A stretch of DNA of 64,000 bases from Spirochaetales bacterium (GCA_016839055.1 JAEKNX010000003.1:62001-126000); one strand, 5' to 3'; shown: positions 53,938 to 62,326, counted from the stretch's first letter. Program-made: numbers and translations. Notes: a model not told the origin generated them from the letters alone.

Positions 53938-56034
53938 ATGCGCCTATTTCAGTTCCAGGGATACCTCAGTTTAAAATGGAGAATAGCTTTACTGTTTAGT
54001 TTCGTCTCAGTCATCATCTTCTTATTTCTCTCAATATGGGGCTATCTCCAGACCTATCAAAGAGAAAAAGAAAGAATAATACAGGCTATGACCCGGGAGG
54101 TTGAAACCTCAGTAAATGAGATTGATTCATGGTTCCAAACACGCATTACTGCCCTTAATACCCTGGCCGAATTCATCTCGACACCCGGAACACTTGAAAC
54201 TCTTCTTAAAGCCGGGGAAGACTTCAACCCTTATCTAAGCCCCTTCATCAATTACTTCGGAATAAATCCCTACATAGGTCTATCGGGACATCCGCCTTAT
54301 TACGGCGGAGATTTCCCTCAGCCTCCCGATTATCAGGTTGAAACAAGACCCTGGTTTAAGAATGCAATGAAAAACCGGACAACCTCTTTCACTGATTACT
54401 ATATCGATTCTGAAACAAAAACATTGACAACAACACTATACTCTCCAATATTTGGCGAAAATGAAACAATTAATGCTGTTTTAGCAACAGATCTCAGACT
54501 ATCAACATTAATGGAAAAACTTTATTCCTTTGAAGTCAATGATGCTTCTCTAATCATGATTGATAAAAATGGAACAATCCTTGCTCATGAAAAAAAAGAA
54601 ATAATAAACACGGATGGACTAAACAGTATTTACGCAGAAGCCGTTTCAAGATTTTTAAAAGACAGAAACGGGGTAATAGAATTTGAAGTTGGTGGTAATA
54701 ATTATATATCTGCATTCAGGGAGGTCTCATCAACAGGATGGATACTTGGATTCTGGATGAATAACGAAATTTTATTCGCAGAGCTCAGGGCTCTTAGAGC
54801 CTCTTATCTTGTTATTACATTGATATCAATTATAATATTCTCAATTCTATCATTGTTAATAGCAGGCCGAATCAATAAAAGAGTGCTTTATATATCCGAT
54901 TCACTGTTTAATATTTCACAGGGAGAAGGAGATCTCACCGTTTATGTGGAGTTTTATAGTAAAGACGAGCTTGGCACACTATCGGAAAATTTTAATAATT
55001 TTCTAAAACAGATGAAAAAACTTATCTCCGGCATAAAAGACAGTTCGGACGTAACTATCAAACATAAGAATATACTGGAAGTGAATACAAGCGAAACAGC
55101 AGCTGCGGTAACAGAAATAAGCTCAAATCTCAATTCAATGGGACAGAAAGTCGAACTTCTGGATAACAGCATTAACAGCAATCTGAAAGCCTCAGATCTG
55201 ATAAGCACTTATATTCGGCAATTTAACGACCAGATGGATGAACAGTCAATACTTGTCGAGCAGACGACAGCGGCCGTTAATGAGATCAATGCCTCAATAA
55301 TGAATGTTAATAAAACAAGCGTTTCAAAAAATAATGCGGCAAAGGAACTTAAGTCAAAGGCGAAAACCGGCGGAGAGCAGCTTCAGATTACTAAGGATCT
55401 GTTCAATACTGGGATTGTCAGACAACTGAATGATATTAAGGATATAACAAAACTAATAAAAGGGATTGTAAGCCAGATCAACATACTGTCGATGAACGCC
55501 GCAATAGAGGCGGCCCATGCCGGCAGCTCAGGAAAAGGTTTTGCCGTTGTAGCAGATGAGGTCAGAAAACTTGCCGAATCATCGTCTGCCAGTATAAATA
55601 ATATCGAAAATGCAATCACCAAGATCAATAAAGCAGTAATCCAAACCTCGGCTTCAGTAGAAAAAACTGCGTTGTCTTTCAATGATATTAATAATTCAGT
55701 AGATAACTTCACTTCTGCTTTTGAAGAGATTACCTGTTCTACAAATGAACTCATGACCGGAAGCAGTCAGATAATTGACTCATCATTGTCATTACAAGAA
55801 ATTACAGTCGAAGTAAGAAAAGGCTCAGAGAAAATAATGGAACAGATCATCTCGATGAACGATGAGCTTTCAAAGATACAGAGGGTATCCGGAACGGTAT
55901 CAAACGGGATTCGAGAAGCTGTAACCGAATCCCGAAATATTGTAGATACTACCAGGCTTACATCTGACGTAATCCTGGAATTAGACACGAGTACGATGAA
56001 ACTGAAAAAAGAACTCGACCAATTCAAGACCTAG
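53938..56034 (+). CDS. Methyl-accepting chemotaxis protein with dCache amino-acid sensor
   Basis: This 698-residue receptor has two membrane helices (about 15-37 and 285-307) enclosing a dCache domain, then a HAMP-like region and a signalling domain with the hairpin tip INILSMNAAIEAAHAG. The ligand pocket reads YQVETRPWF ... TDYYID ... LATDL. Tyr, Arg, Trp, Tyr and Asp match the spacing of the amino-acid dCache_1AA motif (Tyr at Arg-5, Trp at Arg+2, Tyr at Arg+18, Asp near Arg+48), with Phe for the second aromatic. It therefore probably senses an amino acid. AGGAG lies about 9 bp before the ATG. Confidence 0.93.
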   Translation: MRLFQFQGYLSLKWRIALLFSFVSVIIFLFLSIWGYLQTYQREKERIIQAMTREVETSVNEIDSWFQTRITALNTLAEFISTPGTLETLLKAGEDFNPYLSPFINYFGINPYIGLSGHPPYYGGDFPQPPDYQVETRPWFKNAMKNRTTSFTDYYIDSETKTLTTTLYSPIFGENETINAVLATDLRLSTLMEKLYSFEVNDASLIMIDKNGTILAHEKKEIINTDGLNSIYAEAVSRFLKDRNGVIEFEVGGNNYISAFREVSSTGWILGFWMNNEILFAELRALRASYLVITLISIIIFSILSLLIAGRINKRVLYISDSLFNISQGEGDLTVYVEFYSKDELGTLSENFNNFLKQMKKLISGIKDSSDVTIKHKNILEVNTSETAAAVTEISSNLNSMGQKVELLDNSINSNLKASDLISTYIRQFNDQMDEQSILVEQTTAAVNEINASIMNVNKTSVSKNNAAKELKSKAKTGGEQLQITKDLFNTGIVRQLNDIKDITKLIKGIVSQINILSMNAAIEAAHAGSSGKGFAVVADEVRKLAESSSASINNIENAITKINKAVIQTSASVEKTALSFNDINNSVDNFTSAFEEITCSTNELMTGSSQIIDSSLSLQEITVEVRKGSEKIMEQIISMNDELSKIQRVSGTVSNGIREAVTESRNIVDTTRLTSDVILELDTSTMKLKKELDQFKT

Positions 56035-56082
56035 CCAGTGTGGAGCTCCTTCAGGCAGCTCCTATCAATTGGCTCCGCTCTT

Positions 56083-57909
56083 TCAAGTCCCTCCTGAAAA
56101 AGCTCCGTCATCATCAAGGGGCTGCAGCCACTGCTCACCGGCAGTTTCAGGAATGTAAGGCAACAGGATGTAGGACGGGTAATCTCTATCCCGAAAAATC
56201 TTATAGTTTATAGTATTAGCACTTGGAATGGGCCCCATATGTCCAATCTTTCCCTGCCAGGCCTTATCCTGGTGCTCGAAGGAGTCCATGGCTTTGATCT
56301 CCAGTTCTATAGACGTACCCGCGTCAAAAACCATGCCGATGGGATTGATCTCGATAAGGAATTCCAAGATTTCCCCTGAAGTTACAGGTACCCTCCGGCT
56401 GTGATCATGGACAGGGCGGCCTATCCGGCAACCTTCGGGATCGAGGCGATGAGAGGCTTTAAGGGCACCGAAACGACAAAGCGGCATTCGGGTGTCGCCG
56501 GGCGTTATCTGCCAAAGTTTTACAATAAAATTGGCATCTTCTGCATCAATTGAGGCAAACAGGTGCAGTTCCACTGGCCCAGTAAATTCCATTGCCCTAC
56601 TGAATCGGTCGGTGCGGTAGACCAGAGTCTCAATTTGAGTGGTGATGTTCGGCGGTCTGTGGGTAAAACTATCAGGAGGAAGAGTCCCTTCAGGATCAGG
56701 CTCCCAACGCAGCTTCCCGAAGGTTCGCAGATAGAGTTTCCGCCATTCTGTTCGCTTTAAGGGCCATTCATTCTCATATCGGTAGCCTCTGCCGATGATA
56801 TTCATTTTAAACAGGGGTTCATCCACAATTCCCGTATCTACATCTTTAAGCCAGTGATCATACCACCTGAGCATCTCTTCGTTCATGAACCGATAGGGCA
56901 GCTCCATCCCCCCGTAGGCTTCCATCACACCGCAGCGCTTGTAGGACTTCAGATCTTTAGAGGTCATAGCATTGAATACAGGCGCGCTCCAGCGGCCATT
57001 GGGAGCCCAGCCGCATTTCAGATATATAGGAACCTCAATTTTATCAAATATTTGTCCCGAAGAGCGCTCCTGCCAGAAAGGACCATCCTCGGGATGGAGA
57101 AGATAATCCAGAAAAAAAGTATGATATTTCGGGGGCCAGGTATTAAAGATCTTGTTAAAATTGGAGATGATGGCAATATCCGGATCTTTTTGAACATCCT
57201 TGATCCGCGCCTTCATCTCTTCTTCTGTATACATCTTAGTAGACCATGAAACCGGATTATTGGCAGGACAGAGCTCCCAGTACATGCTCATATAAGTATT
57301 AGCCACACCTCCGTAATGACCGTGCTGGTAGTAATCATCGCTCATTCCCATGGGCATAATGCATTTCAGATGCGACGGCCTCTTCGCCGCGGCCAATGTC
57401 TGAATTAAACCAAAATAGGAGTAACCCAGCATAGCAACCTTCCCGTTCCCGGCGTGATAATCCGTCCCCAGCCATTCGATTACATCGTAAACATCATCCT
57501 GCTCCTGAGGATTGTATATTCCTAGAAACTCTCCCTCTGAAACACCAATCCCCCTGGGGTCGGGTATGGCAAATACATACCCCCTGGAGACGAAGAAATC
57601 TATATCCCCAGCCTCCAGGCTGTGATCAAAATAAAGAGACGCCCCGGATAAAGTTCCCCGCTTCATCGCCTGCATTGTCTTACCGTAAGCCGACCAGGCC
57701 AGCAGCACCGGTGCCTGATCCAGTTCTGCCGGCCGGTAGATATCGGTGTAGATTGTTACTCCGTCTCTGAGATTAATCGGAACATCCTTCTCTACTTTTA
57801 CTGTATATTCTGGTTTTGACAGCTTATCCAAATTCTTAATGTACCGTTTGTCCCAATAAACCGGGATTTTCTCCAACCCGGAGACGGTTTTAAACTTTTC
57901 TAATAACAT
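56083..57909 (-). CDS. CocE/NonD-family (S15-like) hydrolase, paralogue 3
   Basis: This 608-residue cytoplasmic protein is very similar to paralogue 1 along its whole length. The nucleophile motif is MLGYSYFG (Ser164); the acid and base positions read CGWAPNGRW and GVMEAYGG. The C-terminal jelly-roll begins near residue 390. AAGGAAGGG precedes the ATG. The gene has the best-formed activator-type promoter of the cluster, with a GC-rich dyad TGTCGGGAATCCGACA. Confidence 0.85.
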   Translation of the reverse strand: MLLEKFKTVSGLEKIPVYWDKRYIKNLDKLSKPEYTVKVEKDVPINLRDGVTIYTDIYRPAELDQAPVLLAWSAYGKTMQAMKRGTLSGASLYFDHSLEAGDIDFFVSRGYVFAIPDPRGIGVSEGEFLGIYNPQEQDDVYDVIEWLGTDYHAGNGKVAMLGYSYFGLIQTLAAAKRPSHLKCIMPMGMSDDYYQHGHYGGVANTYMSMYWELCPANNPVSWSTKMYTEEEMKARIKDVQKDPDIAIISNFNKIFNTWPPKYHTFFLDYLLHPEDGPFWQERSSGQIFDKIEVPIYLKCGWAPNGRWSAPVFNAMTSKDLKSYKRCGVMEAYGGMELPYRFMNEEMLRWYDHWLKDVDTGIVDEPLFKMNIIGRGYRYENEWPLKRTEWRKLYLRTFGKLRWEPDPEGTLPPDSFTHRPPNITTQIETLVYRTDRFSRAMEFTGPVELHLFASIDAEDANFIVKLWQITPGDTRMPLCRFGALKASHRLDPEGCRIGRPVHDHSRRVPVTSGEILEFLIEINPIGMVFDAGTSIELEIKAMDSFEHQDKAWQGKIGHMGPIPSANTINYKIFRDRDYPSYILLPYIPETAGEQWLQPLDDDGAFSGGT

Positions 57910-57950
57910 TAGACACCCTTCCTTTTCTGTAATTTGTTTATTGAATTCTC

Positions 57951-57993
57951 ATTATATGAAGGGATCTTCGTTCTTTCTGTCGGGAATCCGACA
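57951..57993 (-). promoter_or_regulatory. Crp/Fnr-type operator and promoter of hydrolase 3
   Basis: The dyad TGTCGGGAATCCGACA (57978-57993) is fully symmetric over 6+6 bp around a 4-bp spacer. Its centre is 29.5 bp from the minus-strand TATAAT (57951-57956), that is -41.5 relative to a start at 57944. The -35 hexamer reads CAGAAA, a poor match. Confidence 0.78.
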
Positions 57994-58079
57994 CCGGAAT
58001 TTCATTGTTTAAAAATCAACTTATTCGAGTTGCGACCTCTAGGCTGTTATGCGGCGCTCCTTAACATAATCAATCCAGC

Positions 58080-58802
58080 TTAGTAACTTTTTGCATTATT
58101 CATAAGAATATCCGTCAGCTTATCCACCGCAAGGACCGAAATTCGTCCCCTCTGAATATCAATTACGGCCTGTTTCTTCCAGCCGTTCAGCAAACAAGAA
58201 ACAGTTTGACGGGATATTCCGCAGTGGCGGGAAAGGTTCTCCTGGATTATTCTTATGCTGGAACCGTCATTTTGCCCCTGGTGCATCATCAGCAGAAGAT
58301 AGGCCAAACGGCCCTCTACATTGAACATAGTACAGGAAATAAACTTTTGAGCAGAATTCTGTAAGCCTCTCTTGAACATTTTGAGAATTTCTTTCAGAGC
58401 CGCAGGATTCCCCCAGACTACCTTTCTGAAAACCCCTCCCGGTATAGCCAGGATTACAGCAGGTGAAGTTACAATTGCTGTTGTGGTATAGGATTCCTCC
58501 AGCAGAACTCCCAATTCACCAAAATAATCAAAACGATTTTTAATAACAGCAATAGTCGAAAATTCATTCCCATCAAGGGCAATCTCTGATACAGTGCCAG
58601 TCTTTATTAAGAATACCGAACATGCAAGGCTGCCCTTTCGGCAAACTATATCACCCTTGTTGTATTGTCTTTCAATGACATGATTACACAGATAATCGAT
58701 ATTCTCCCGTGCCAATTCCCTAAATATCGGAGACGCCTGAAGCAGATAAAAGTTACTGTTCAGCTTAGAAACTTGTGATACGCCCTTTCCGCAACTCTCC
58801 AT
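58080..58802 (-). CDS. Crp/Fnr-family transcriptional regulator 2
   Basis: The start is placed at ATG 58802 (MESCGKGV), giving 240 residues, because the frame upstream of it (to GTG 58853) runs through an operator and its -10 box. The predicted transcription start is at 58803, so the mRNA would be leaderless. The cNMP-fold has GELGVLLEESYTTTAIV, lacking the cAMP-binding Arg. The recognition helix reads CGISRQTVSCLLNGW, sharing the R-Q-T-x-S pattern with regulator 1, which suggests the same DNA site. Six Cys are present but not in FNR spacing. Confidence 0.88.
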   Translation of the reverse strand: MESCGKGVSQVSKLNSNFYLLQASPIFRELARENIDYLCNHVIERQYNKGDIVCRKGSLACSVFLIKTGTVSEIALDGNEFSTIAVIKNRFDYFGELGVLLEESYTTTAIVTSPAVILAIPGGVFRKVVWGNPAALKEILKMFKRGLQNSAQKFISCTMFNVEGRLAYLLLMMHQGQNDGSSIRIIQENLSRHCGISRQTVSCLLNGWKKQAVIDIQRGRISVLAVDKLTDILMNNAKSY

Positions 58803-58809
58803 AGTATAT

Positions 58810-58852
58810 ATTTTAATCCAGAGAGACTGATTGTTCTGTCGTAAAAATGACA
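58810..58852 (-). promoter_or_regulatory. Crp/Fnr-type operator and promoter of crp-like gene 2
   Basis: The dyad TGTCGTAAAAATGACA (58837-58852), a full TGTC-N8-GACA, is centred 29.5 bp from the minus-strand TAAAAT (58810-58815). The start would fall at 58803, next to the ATG at 58802. This implies autoregulation. Confidence 0.72.
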
Positions 58853-58991
58853 CTCATACTAAATTCAGGCTTGATGAATGAGAAACTATGTATTCCGGAA
58901 ATGCTGCGTCAGCCGGTGAGGAGAACTCTTTGTCCGATTAGGAAAGATAAGAAGAAGGGGTAATTTGGTACATTCTTTTGAAGACTAAACC

Positions 58992-59020
58992 AAAAAAAAA
59001 GAGAGCATTACGCTCCCTTT
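58992..59020 (-). terminator. Intrinsic terminator of the cold-shock gene
   Basis: On the minus strand AAAGGGAGC and GCTCTCTTT pair around a 5-nt loop (58998-59006 with 59012-59020), followed by a T-run (plus-strand A run 58992-59000). Confidence 0.85.
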
Positions 59021-59049
59021 AATTACTAAAAAAATATAGCTTCGTTAAA

Positions 59050-59244
59050 TTATATTTTCCTTACCTGAACTGCACAAGGGCCTTTCTGACCTTCGCCAAT
59101 TTCAAAGTTAACGCTGTCATTTTCATCAAGCTGTCCATTTTCTACTTCTGAAACGTGAACAAAAATGTCCTTGCTTCCATCATCCGGAGTAATAAATCCG
59201 AATCCTTTTGATTGATTGAAAAACTTTACTTTACCAGTACTCAT
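59050..59244 (-). CDS. Cold-shock protein, CspA family
   Basis: This 64-residue single cold-shock domain has RNP1 KGFGFITP and RNP2 DIFVHVSEV intact, plus the N-terminal GKVKFFNQ. It binds single-stranded RNA/DNA as an RNA chaperone. AAGGA precedes the ATG. The leader is only about 33 nt, shorter than the thermosensor leader of enterobacterial cspA. Own promoter and terminator make it monocistronic. Confidence 0.96.
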   Translation of the reverse strand: MSTGKVKFFNQSKGFGFITPDDGSKDIFVHVSEVENGQLDENDSVNFEIGEGQKGPCAVQVRKI

Positions 59245-59283
59245 ATTCTCTTTTCCTTCTTCTAACTAAATAAGTCTTTTATG

Positions 59284-59312
59284 AACATATTAAAACTACT
59301 CTGTGTTGTCAA
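59284..59312 (-). promoter_or_regulatory. Promoter of the cold-shock gene
   Basis: On the minus strand TTGACA (59307-59312), 17 bp, TATGTT (59284-59289). Expected start about 59277. Confidence 0.65.
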
Positions 59313-59574
59313 GCGGTATACATTGATAAGACGGTATTTATGCAAAATATTTGGTTTTTTTTAAAAAAAACACTGTATTTCATTGAATTCTTCCCTTTCT
59401 AAGGCAATTCATCAAGATCTGTCATGTCTATACAAAAAATTTATAGTTGCCTCATTGCTCTCTGCCCTAAGAGAACTTCCTGCAATTAGAAACAAGGCCC
59501 CTATTCTCTGAACTTTTTGATGGGAAGAATATTGCCTGCGACAAAAACACGTTTACAACTTTTCATCATGTATG

Positions 59575-59659
59575 AGATGGAGAAAATATAAAGGCAGCGC
59601 TGAGCGGCGGGATAGATTCAACTGTTGCGGCGCAGATGAAAAGGATGACATCAACATGA
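59575..59659 (+). pseudogene. Remnant of an ATP-pyrophosphatase (SGGxDS) gene
   Basis: The frame 59576-59656 reads DGENIKAALSGGIDSTVAAQ and a few more residues before two stops. LSGGIDSTVAA is the P-loop of N-type ATP pyrophosphatases (MnmA, GuaA, NadE and relatives). A stop lies directly upstream and nothing else of such a domain is seen, so it is a fragment. It lies in a 406-bp gap (59245-59650) that otherwise holds only the cold-shock promoter. Confidence 0.45.
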
Positions 59660-60037
59660 TAATACTTTACTATATAATTCCTTGACCAATTTAATGATTT
59701 CATCTTCAGAAATTCCAAGATTTTTATAAAAAAGTAAATCTTTTAGCATTTGTTTCCTGATTATATTAGTTCTTTTGTTCCCCAATTCATTATTGGATAA
59801 ATCCGAAATAAAGCAGCCTTTGCCCGCTACAGAGTAGATCAATCCGTCCCGCTCGAGTTTCTCCCACGCCTTCTTTACAGTAATTATACTAATTCGAAGT
59901 TCTTTGGCCGCAGTCCGAATAGCAGGCAGATTAAAGTCGCTCTCCAGTTCGCCTTTCAATATCTGTGAACTGATCTGCTCGAACAGCTGCTGGTAGATAG
60001 GCTTATTGGATTTATTGGATATGCTTATCCCTCTCAT
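59651..60037 (-). CDS. GntR-family regulator, YtrA subfamily
   Basis: This 128-residue protein has a GntR wHTH (PIYQQLFEQISSQILKGEL ... LPAIRTAAKELRISIITVKKAWEKLERDGLI) and only a short C-terminal tail. Such YtrA-type regulators normally repress the ABC operon they sit in. The start overlaps the permease stop by 4 bp. The likely operator is the inverted repeat at 61554-61584. Confidence 0.92.
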   Translation of the reverse strand: MRGISISNKSNKPIYQQLFEQISSQILKGELESDFNLPAIRTAAKELRISIITVKKAWEKLERDGLIYSVAGKGCFISDLSNNELGNKRTNIIRKQMLKDLLFYKNLGISEDEIIKLVKELYSKVLSC

Positions 60038-60687
60038 AAATCAATATTCTCAAATCTCTTTGCTGACATTTTATACGCAATGAAATTAAATAGTGCAAAA
60101 ATCCCTATCCCGGCAATCAGAATGATAATCTGCAGTACTTTCATCTCAGGACTTCTCCCCTCGAGGAAATTCCTGAAGACGGGATTAAATAATACAAGCA
60201 GTTCCACTGCCGCGGCAAACAGGATGGCTGCCACATTAGCTGCGATTGTCGGAATTCCATACTTGTAGGCTGATTTAAAATAAATCGGAAAGAAAACTAT
60301 ATTAAATAATGCAAACATCATAAATGCAATGCCGAAGAAGGCAAAATTGAGATCAAGCATGAAATTATCAATCCCATAAAGCTTCACATGAATAAACGCA
60401 AAAATAGCTCCAGTGAGCAGGTGAATCAGTTCGATTATTATAAACGATGAAATCTTTCCTTTGACTATGTCATTCTTGCTGACAGGCATCATAATAGCGA
60501 ATCCGAAATCATTCTGAGAATTATATGTCGCGAAGACATTAGGCACTGTTATAAAAAAGAAATACATCAAAGCAATGAAAAAAGGCCATTGCGGAATCAG
60601 AAACAATGCTCCCGTCAGAAAGGGCATAATTATGAAGAAAAACCAATTAATTGATAATTTAAAATCCTTATATATTAAACTGCGCAT
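60034..60687 (-). CDS. ABC-2 type permease
   Basis: The start is set at 60687 (AAGGAGGAAG 5 bp upstream), giving 217 residues with six hydrophobic segments; the frame extends seven codons further but without a ribosome-binding site. The sequence resembles the ABC-2 membrane subunits (ABC2_membrane_2/YtrC-like) found beside YtrA regulators: FGFAIMMPVSKNDIVKGK is the typical cytoplasmic segment. It overlaps the ATPase gene by 20 bp. An exporter role is probable; substrate unknown. Confidence 0.85.
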   Translation of the reverse strand: MRSLIYKDFKLSINWFFFIIMPFLTGALFLIPQWPFFIALMYFFFITVPNVFATYNSQNDFGFAIMMPVSKNDIVKGKISSFIIIELIHLLTGAIFAFIHVKLYGIDNFMLDLNFAFFGIAFMMFALFNIVFFPIYFKSAYKYGIPTIAANVAAILFAAAVELLVLFNPVFRNFLEGRSPEMKVLQIIILIAGIGIFALFNFIAYKMSAKRFENIDL

Positions 60688-61534
60688 TATCTTCCTCCTT
60701 TTTGGCATAATAAATCATAATGTCATCGAGTGTGGGAACTTCAGCATTGATACCTTTATAAGGCTTGAGTTTTACTGTTTCAATTAAACCTGTGAATCCG
60801 AAAGAATTCTTCTTGGAGGAGACCATATCTTCCTTCATTCCATTCAAATCATCCTCGGAACCGTTTACCAGGCGATATTTATCGAGTAAATCATCCTTCG
60901 TAGTGCTTTCGATTATCCTGCCGTTATTTATATAGGTAATGTAATCAGCACATTTTTCCAGATCTGAAGTGATATGAGTTGAAAAAAGTATACTCTTATC
61001 ACCCTTCTCCACCAGCTCCTGAAACAGTTCAAGCAGGTTATCCCTTGCAACAGGATCCAGACCTGAGGTTGGTTCATCGAGTATTATAAATCTTGCATTA
61101 TGTGACAGAGCAAGGGTTAATGCGAACTTAATCCTCATCCCTTGAGACAGCTCTTTGACTTTTTTCTCAGGATCCAGCTTAAACCTTTTCAGATAGCCCT
61201 CGTAGGCTTCCTGGTTCCAGTTTGAATAGAATCTCTGAACAATCGAACTGATGGTTTTCAGCTTTCTTCCAGGATAATAATCACTGCTGCCCATCATGAA
61301 TGCAATATCCTGTTTCAGTGCAATCTCGTTACCATCTATATTTTTGCCGAAAATCTCAACAGTACCCGCGTCTTTATGGATAACATTGAGGATGCCTTTT
61401 AAAGTAGTGGTCTTGCCGGCCCCGTTACTGCCTATGAATCCCATGATGTATCCTTCATCGAGACTGAAAGATACATCATCAAGATAGAACTTATCATATC
61501 TTTTACATATACCCTGAACGTTTAATACTTTCAT
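60668..61534 (-). CDS. ABC transporter ATPase
   Basis: This 288-residue ATPase has Walker A GSNGAGKTTT, signature LSQGMR (divergent from LSGGQ), Walker B FIILDEPTSGLDP and the switch His in LFSTHITSD. The C-terminal ~70 residues are the extension common in bacitracin/lantibiotic-type exporters. It is the first gene of the ATPase-permease-GntR operon. GGGGAG is 9 bp before the ATG. Confidence 0.95.
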   Translation of the reverse strand: MKVLNVQGICKRYDKFYLDDVSFSLDEGYIMGFIGSNGAGKTTTLKGILNVIHKDAGTVEIFGKNIDGNEIALKQDIAFMMGSSDYYPGRKLKTISSIVQRFYSNWNQEAYEGYLKRFKLDPEKKVKELSQGMRIKFALTLALSHNARFIILDEPTSGLDPVARDNLLELFQELVEKGDKSILFSTHITSDLEKCADYITYINNGRIIESTTKDDLLDKYRLVNGSEDDLNGMKEDMVSSKKNSFGFTGLIETVKLKPYKGINAEVPTLDDIMIYYAKKEEDNAQFNI

Positions 61535-61553
61535 CTGGTATTACTCCCCGACA

Positions 61554-61607
61554 CATACTGTGCCTATCGTATATACACAGTATGCACTGTAACATTCAAG
61601 TTGTCAA
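61554..61607 (-). promoter_or_regulatory. Promoter and GntR-type operator of the ABC operon
   Basis: On the minus strand TTGACA (61602-61607), 17 bp, CATACT (61579-61584). A perfect 9-bp inverted repeat CATACTGTG/CACAGTATG (61554-61562, 61576-61584) covers the -10 box and the start site (about 61572), the position expected for a repressor. Confidence 0.7.
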
Positions 61608-61700
61608 TAAAAACATTGGGAATTCTTCGGCGCGTTAAAAAAGACCCTCATAACGCTGGAAAACGGGATTCTAATATTCTTTATCTATGTTGAAAGAAAA

Positions 61701-62087
61701 TTATAAAAATGGGTTTATCAGTTTTTCATCGTATTCCAGGATTCTATTATTAACCAAATCAACAATTTCATTTTCAAGATTCAGACTGCTTTCTAAAAAT
61801 CGTTTTGAAACTTTCTTTTTATCAAAATATCCGTCAATCAAAGAAATTGGAGACTGCTTTGAATGCCCGGGATTATTTTCACCGGAATCAATCTCAGTAT
61901 GAAGGTAGCCCTTATTCTGTTTCCAGATAATAGAATGCTCATCAGAGTCTTTATTATAACAGAGCTCAAAACCGATAATATCTCCGCCTTTTTTGTCATA
62001 CCAGACATACAAATCAAAAAATTCATCAAGAAACAGTCTTCTATATCCTTTTTCTTTCTGCTGCACCTTTCTAAACTCGTATAACAC
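61701..62087 (-). CDS. Hypothetical protein
   Basis: This 128-residue cytoplasmic protein is not recognised. A beta-rich first half (FFDLYVWYDKKGGDIIGFELCYNK) is followed by a charged helical end. It is short and standalone; AAAGGAG lies 8 bp before the ATG. It could belong to one of the small families of unknown function often found beside mobile genes. Confidence 0.6.
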   Translation of the reverse strand: MLYEFRKVQQKEKGYRRLFLDEFFDLYVWYDKKGGDIIGFELCYNKDSDEHSIIWKQNKGYLHTEIDSGENNPGHSKQSPISLIDGYFDKKKVSKRFLESSLNLENEIVDLVNNRILEYDEKLINPFL

Positions 62088-62110
62088 AGTAATCTCCTTT
62101 TAAAGAATAA

Positions 62111-62320
62111 TCACTTATCTTTCTTCTGATAGAAAAGACCTCTATTCTGCCGTACTGTTTCAATTTTTCTATCAGCCTCCAGTACGGAAAGATATTTATT
62201 AATTTTATTTACATGAAAGCCTAAAATCTTCGTTAAATAATCGAACGTGCAGGGTCTTCTTGCTATCGTTTCGATAATGGCATTCTCAGTATCCTCCCTG
62301 AATGACTGAATATTTTCCCC
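62111..62320 (-). pseudogene. Winged-helix fragment downstream of the CGGC-domain gene
   Basis: On the minus strand a frame of 69 codons with no ATG reads AIIETIARRPCTFDYLTKIL, GFHVNKINKYLSVLEADRKI and a short basic end, then TGA at 62111. This is a winged-helix domain like those at the C-termini of some radical-SAM or regulator proteins. A stop precedes it at 62321. AGGGAGG lies upstream of an out-of-frame ATG, so it is probably a decayed 3' end. Confidence 0.5.
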
Positions 62321-62326
62321 TTATGC

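Noticed and set aside
58803-58853. GTG start for crp-like gene 2
   Set aside because: The segment contains the operator dyad and -10 box; the family N-terminus and leaderless start fit ATG 58802.
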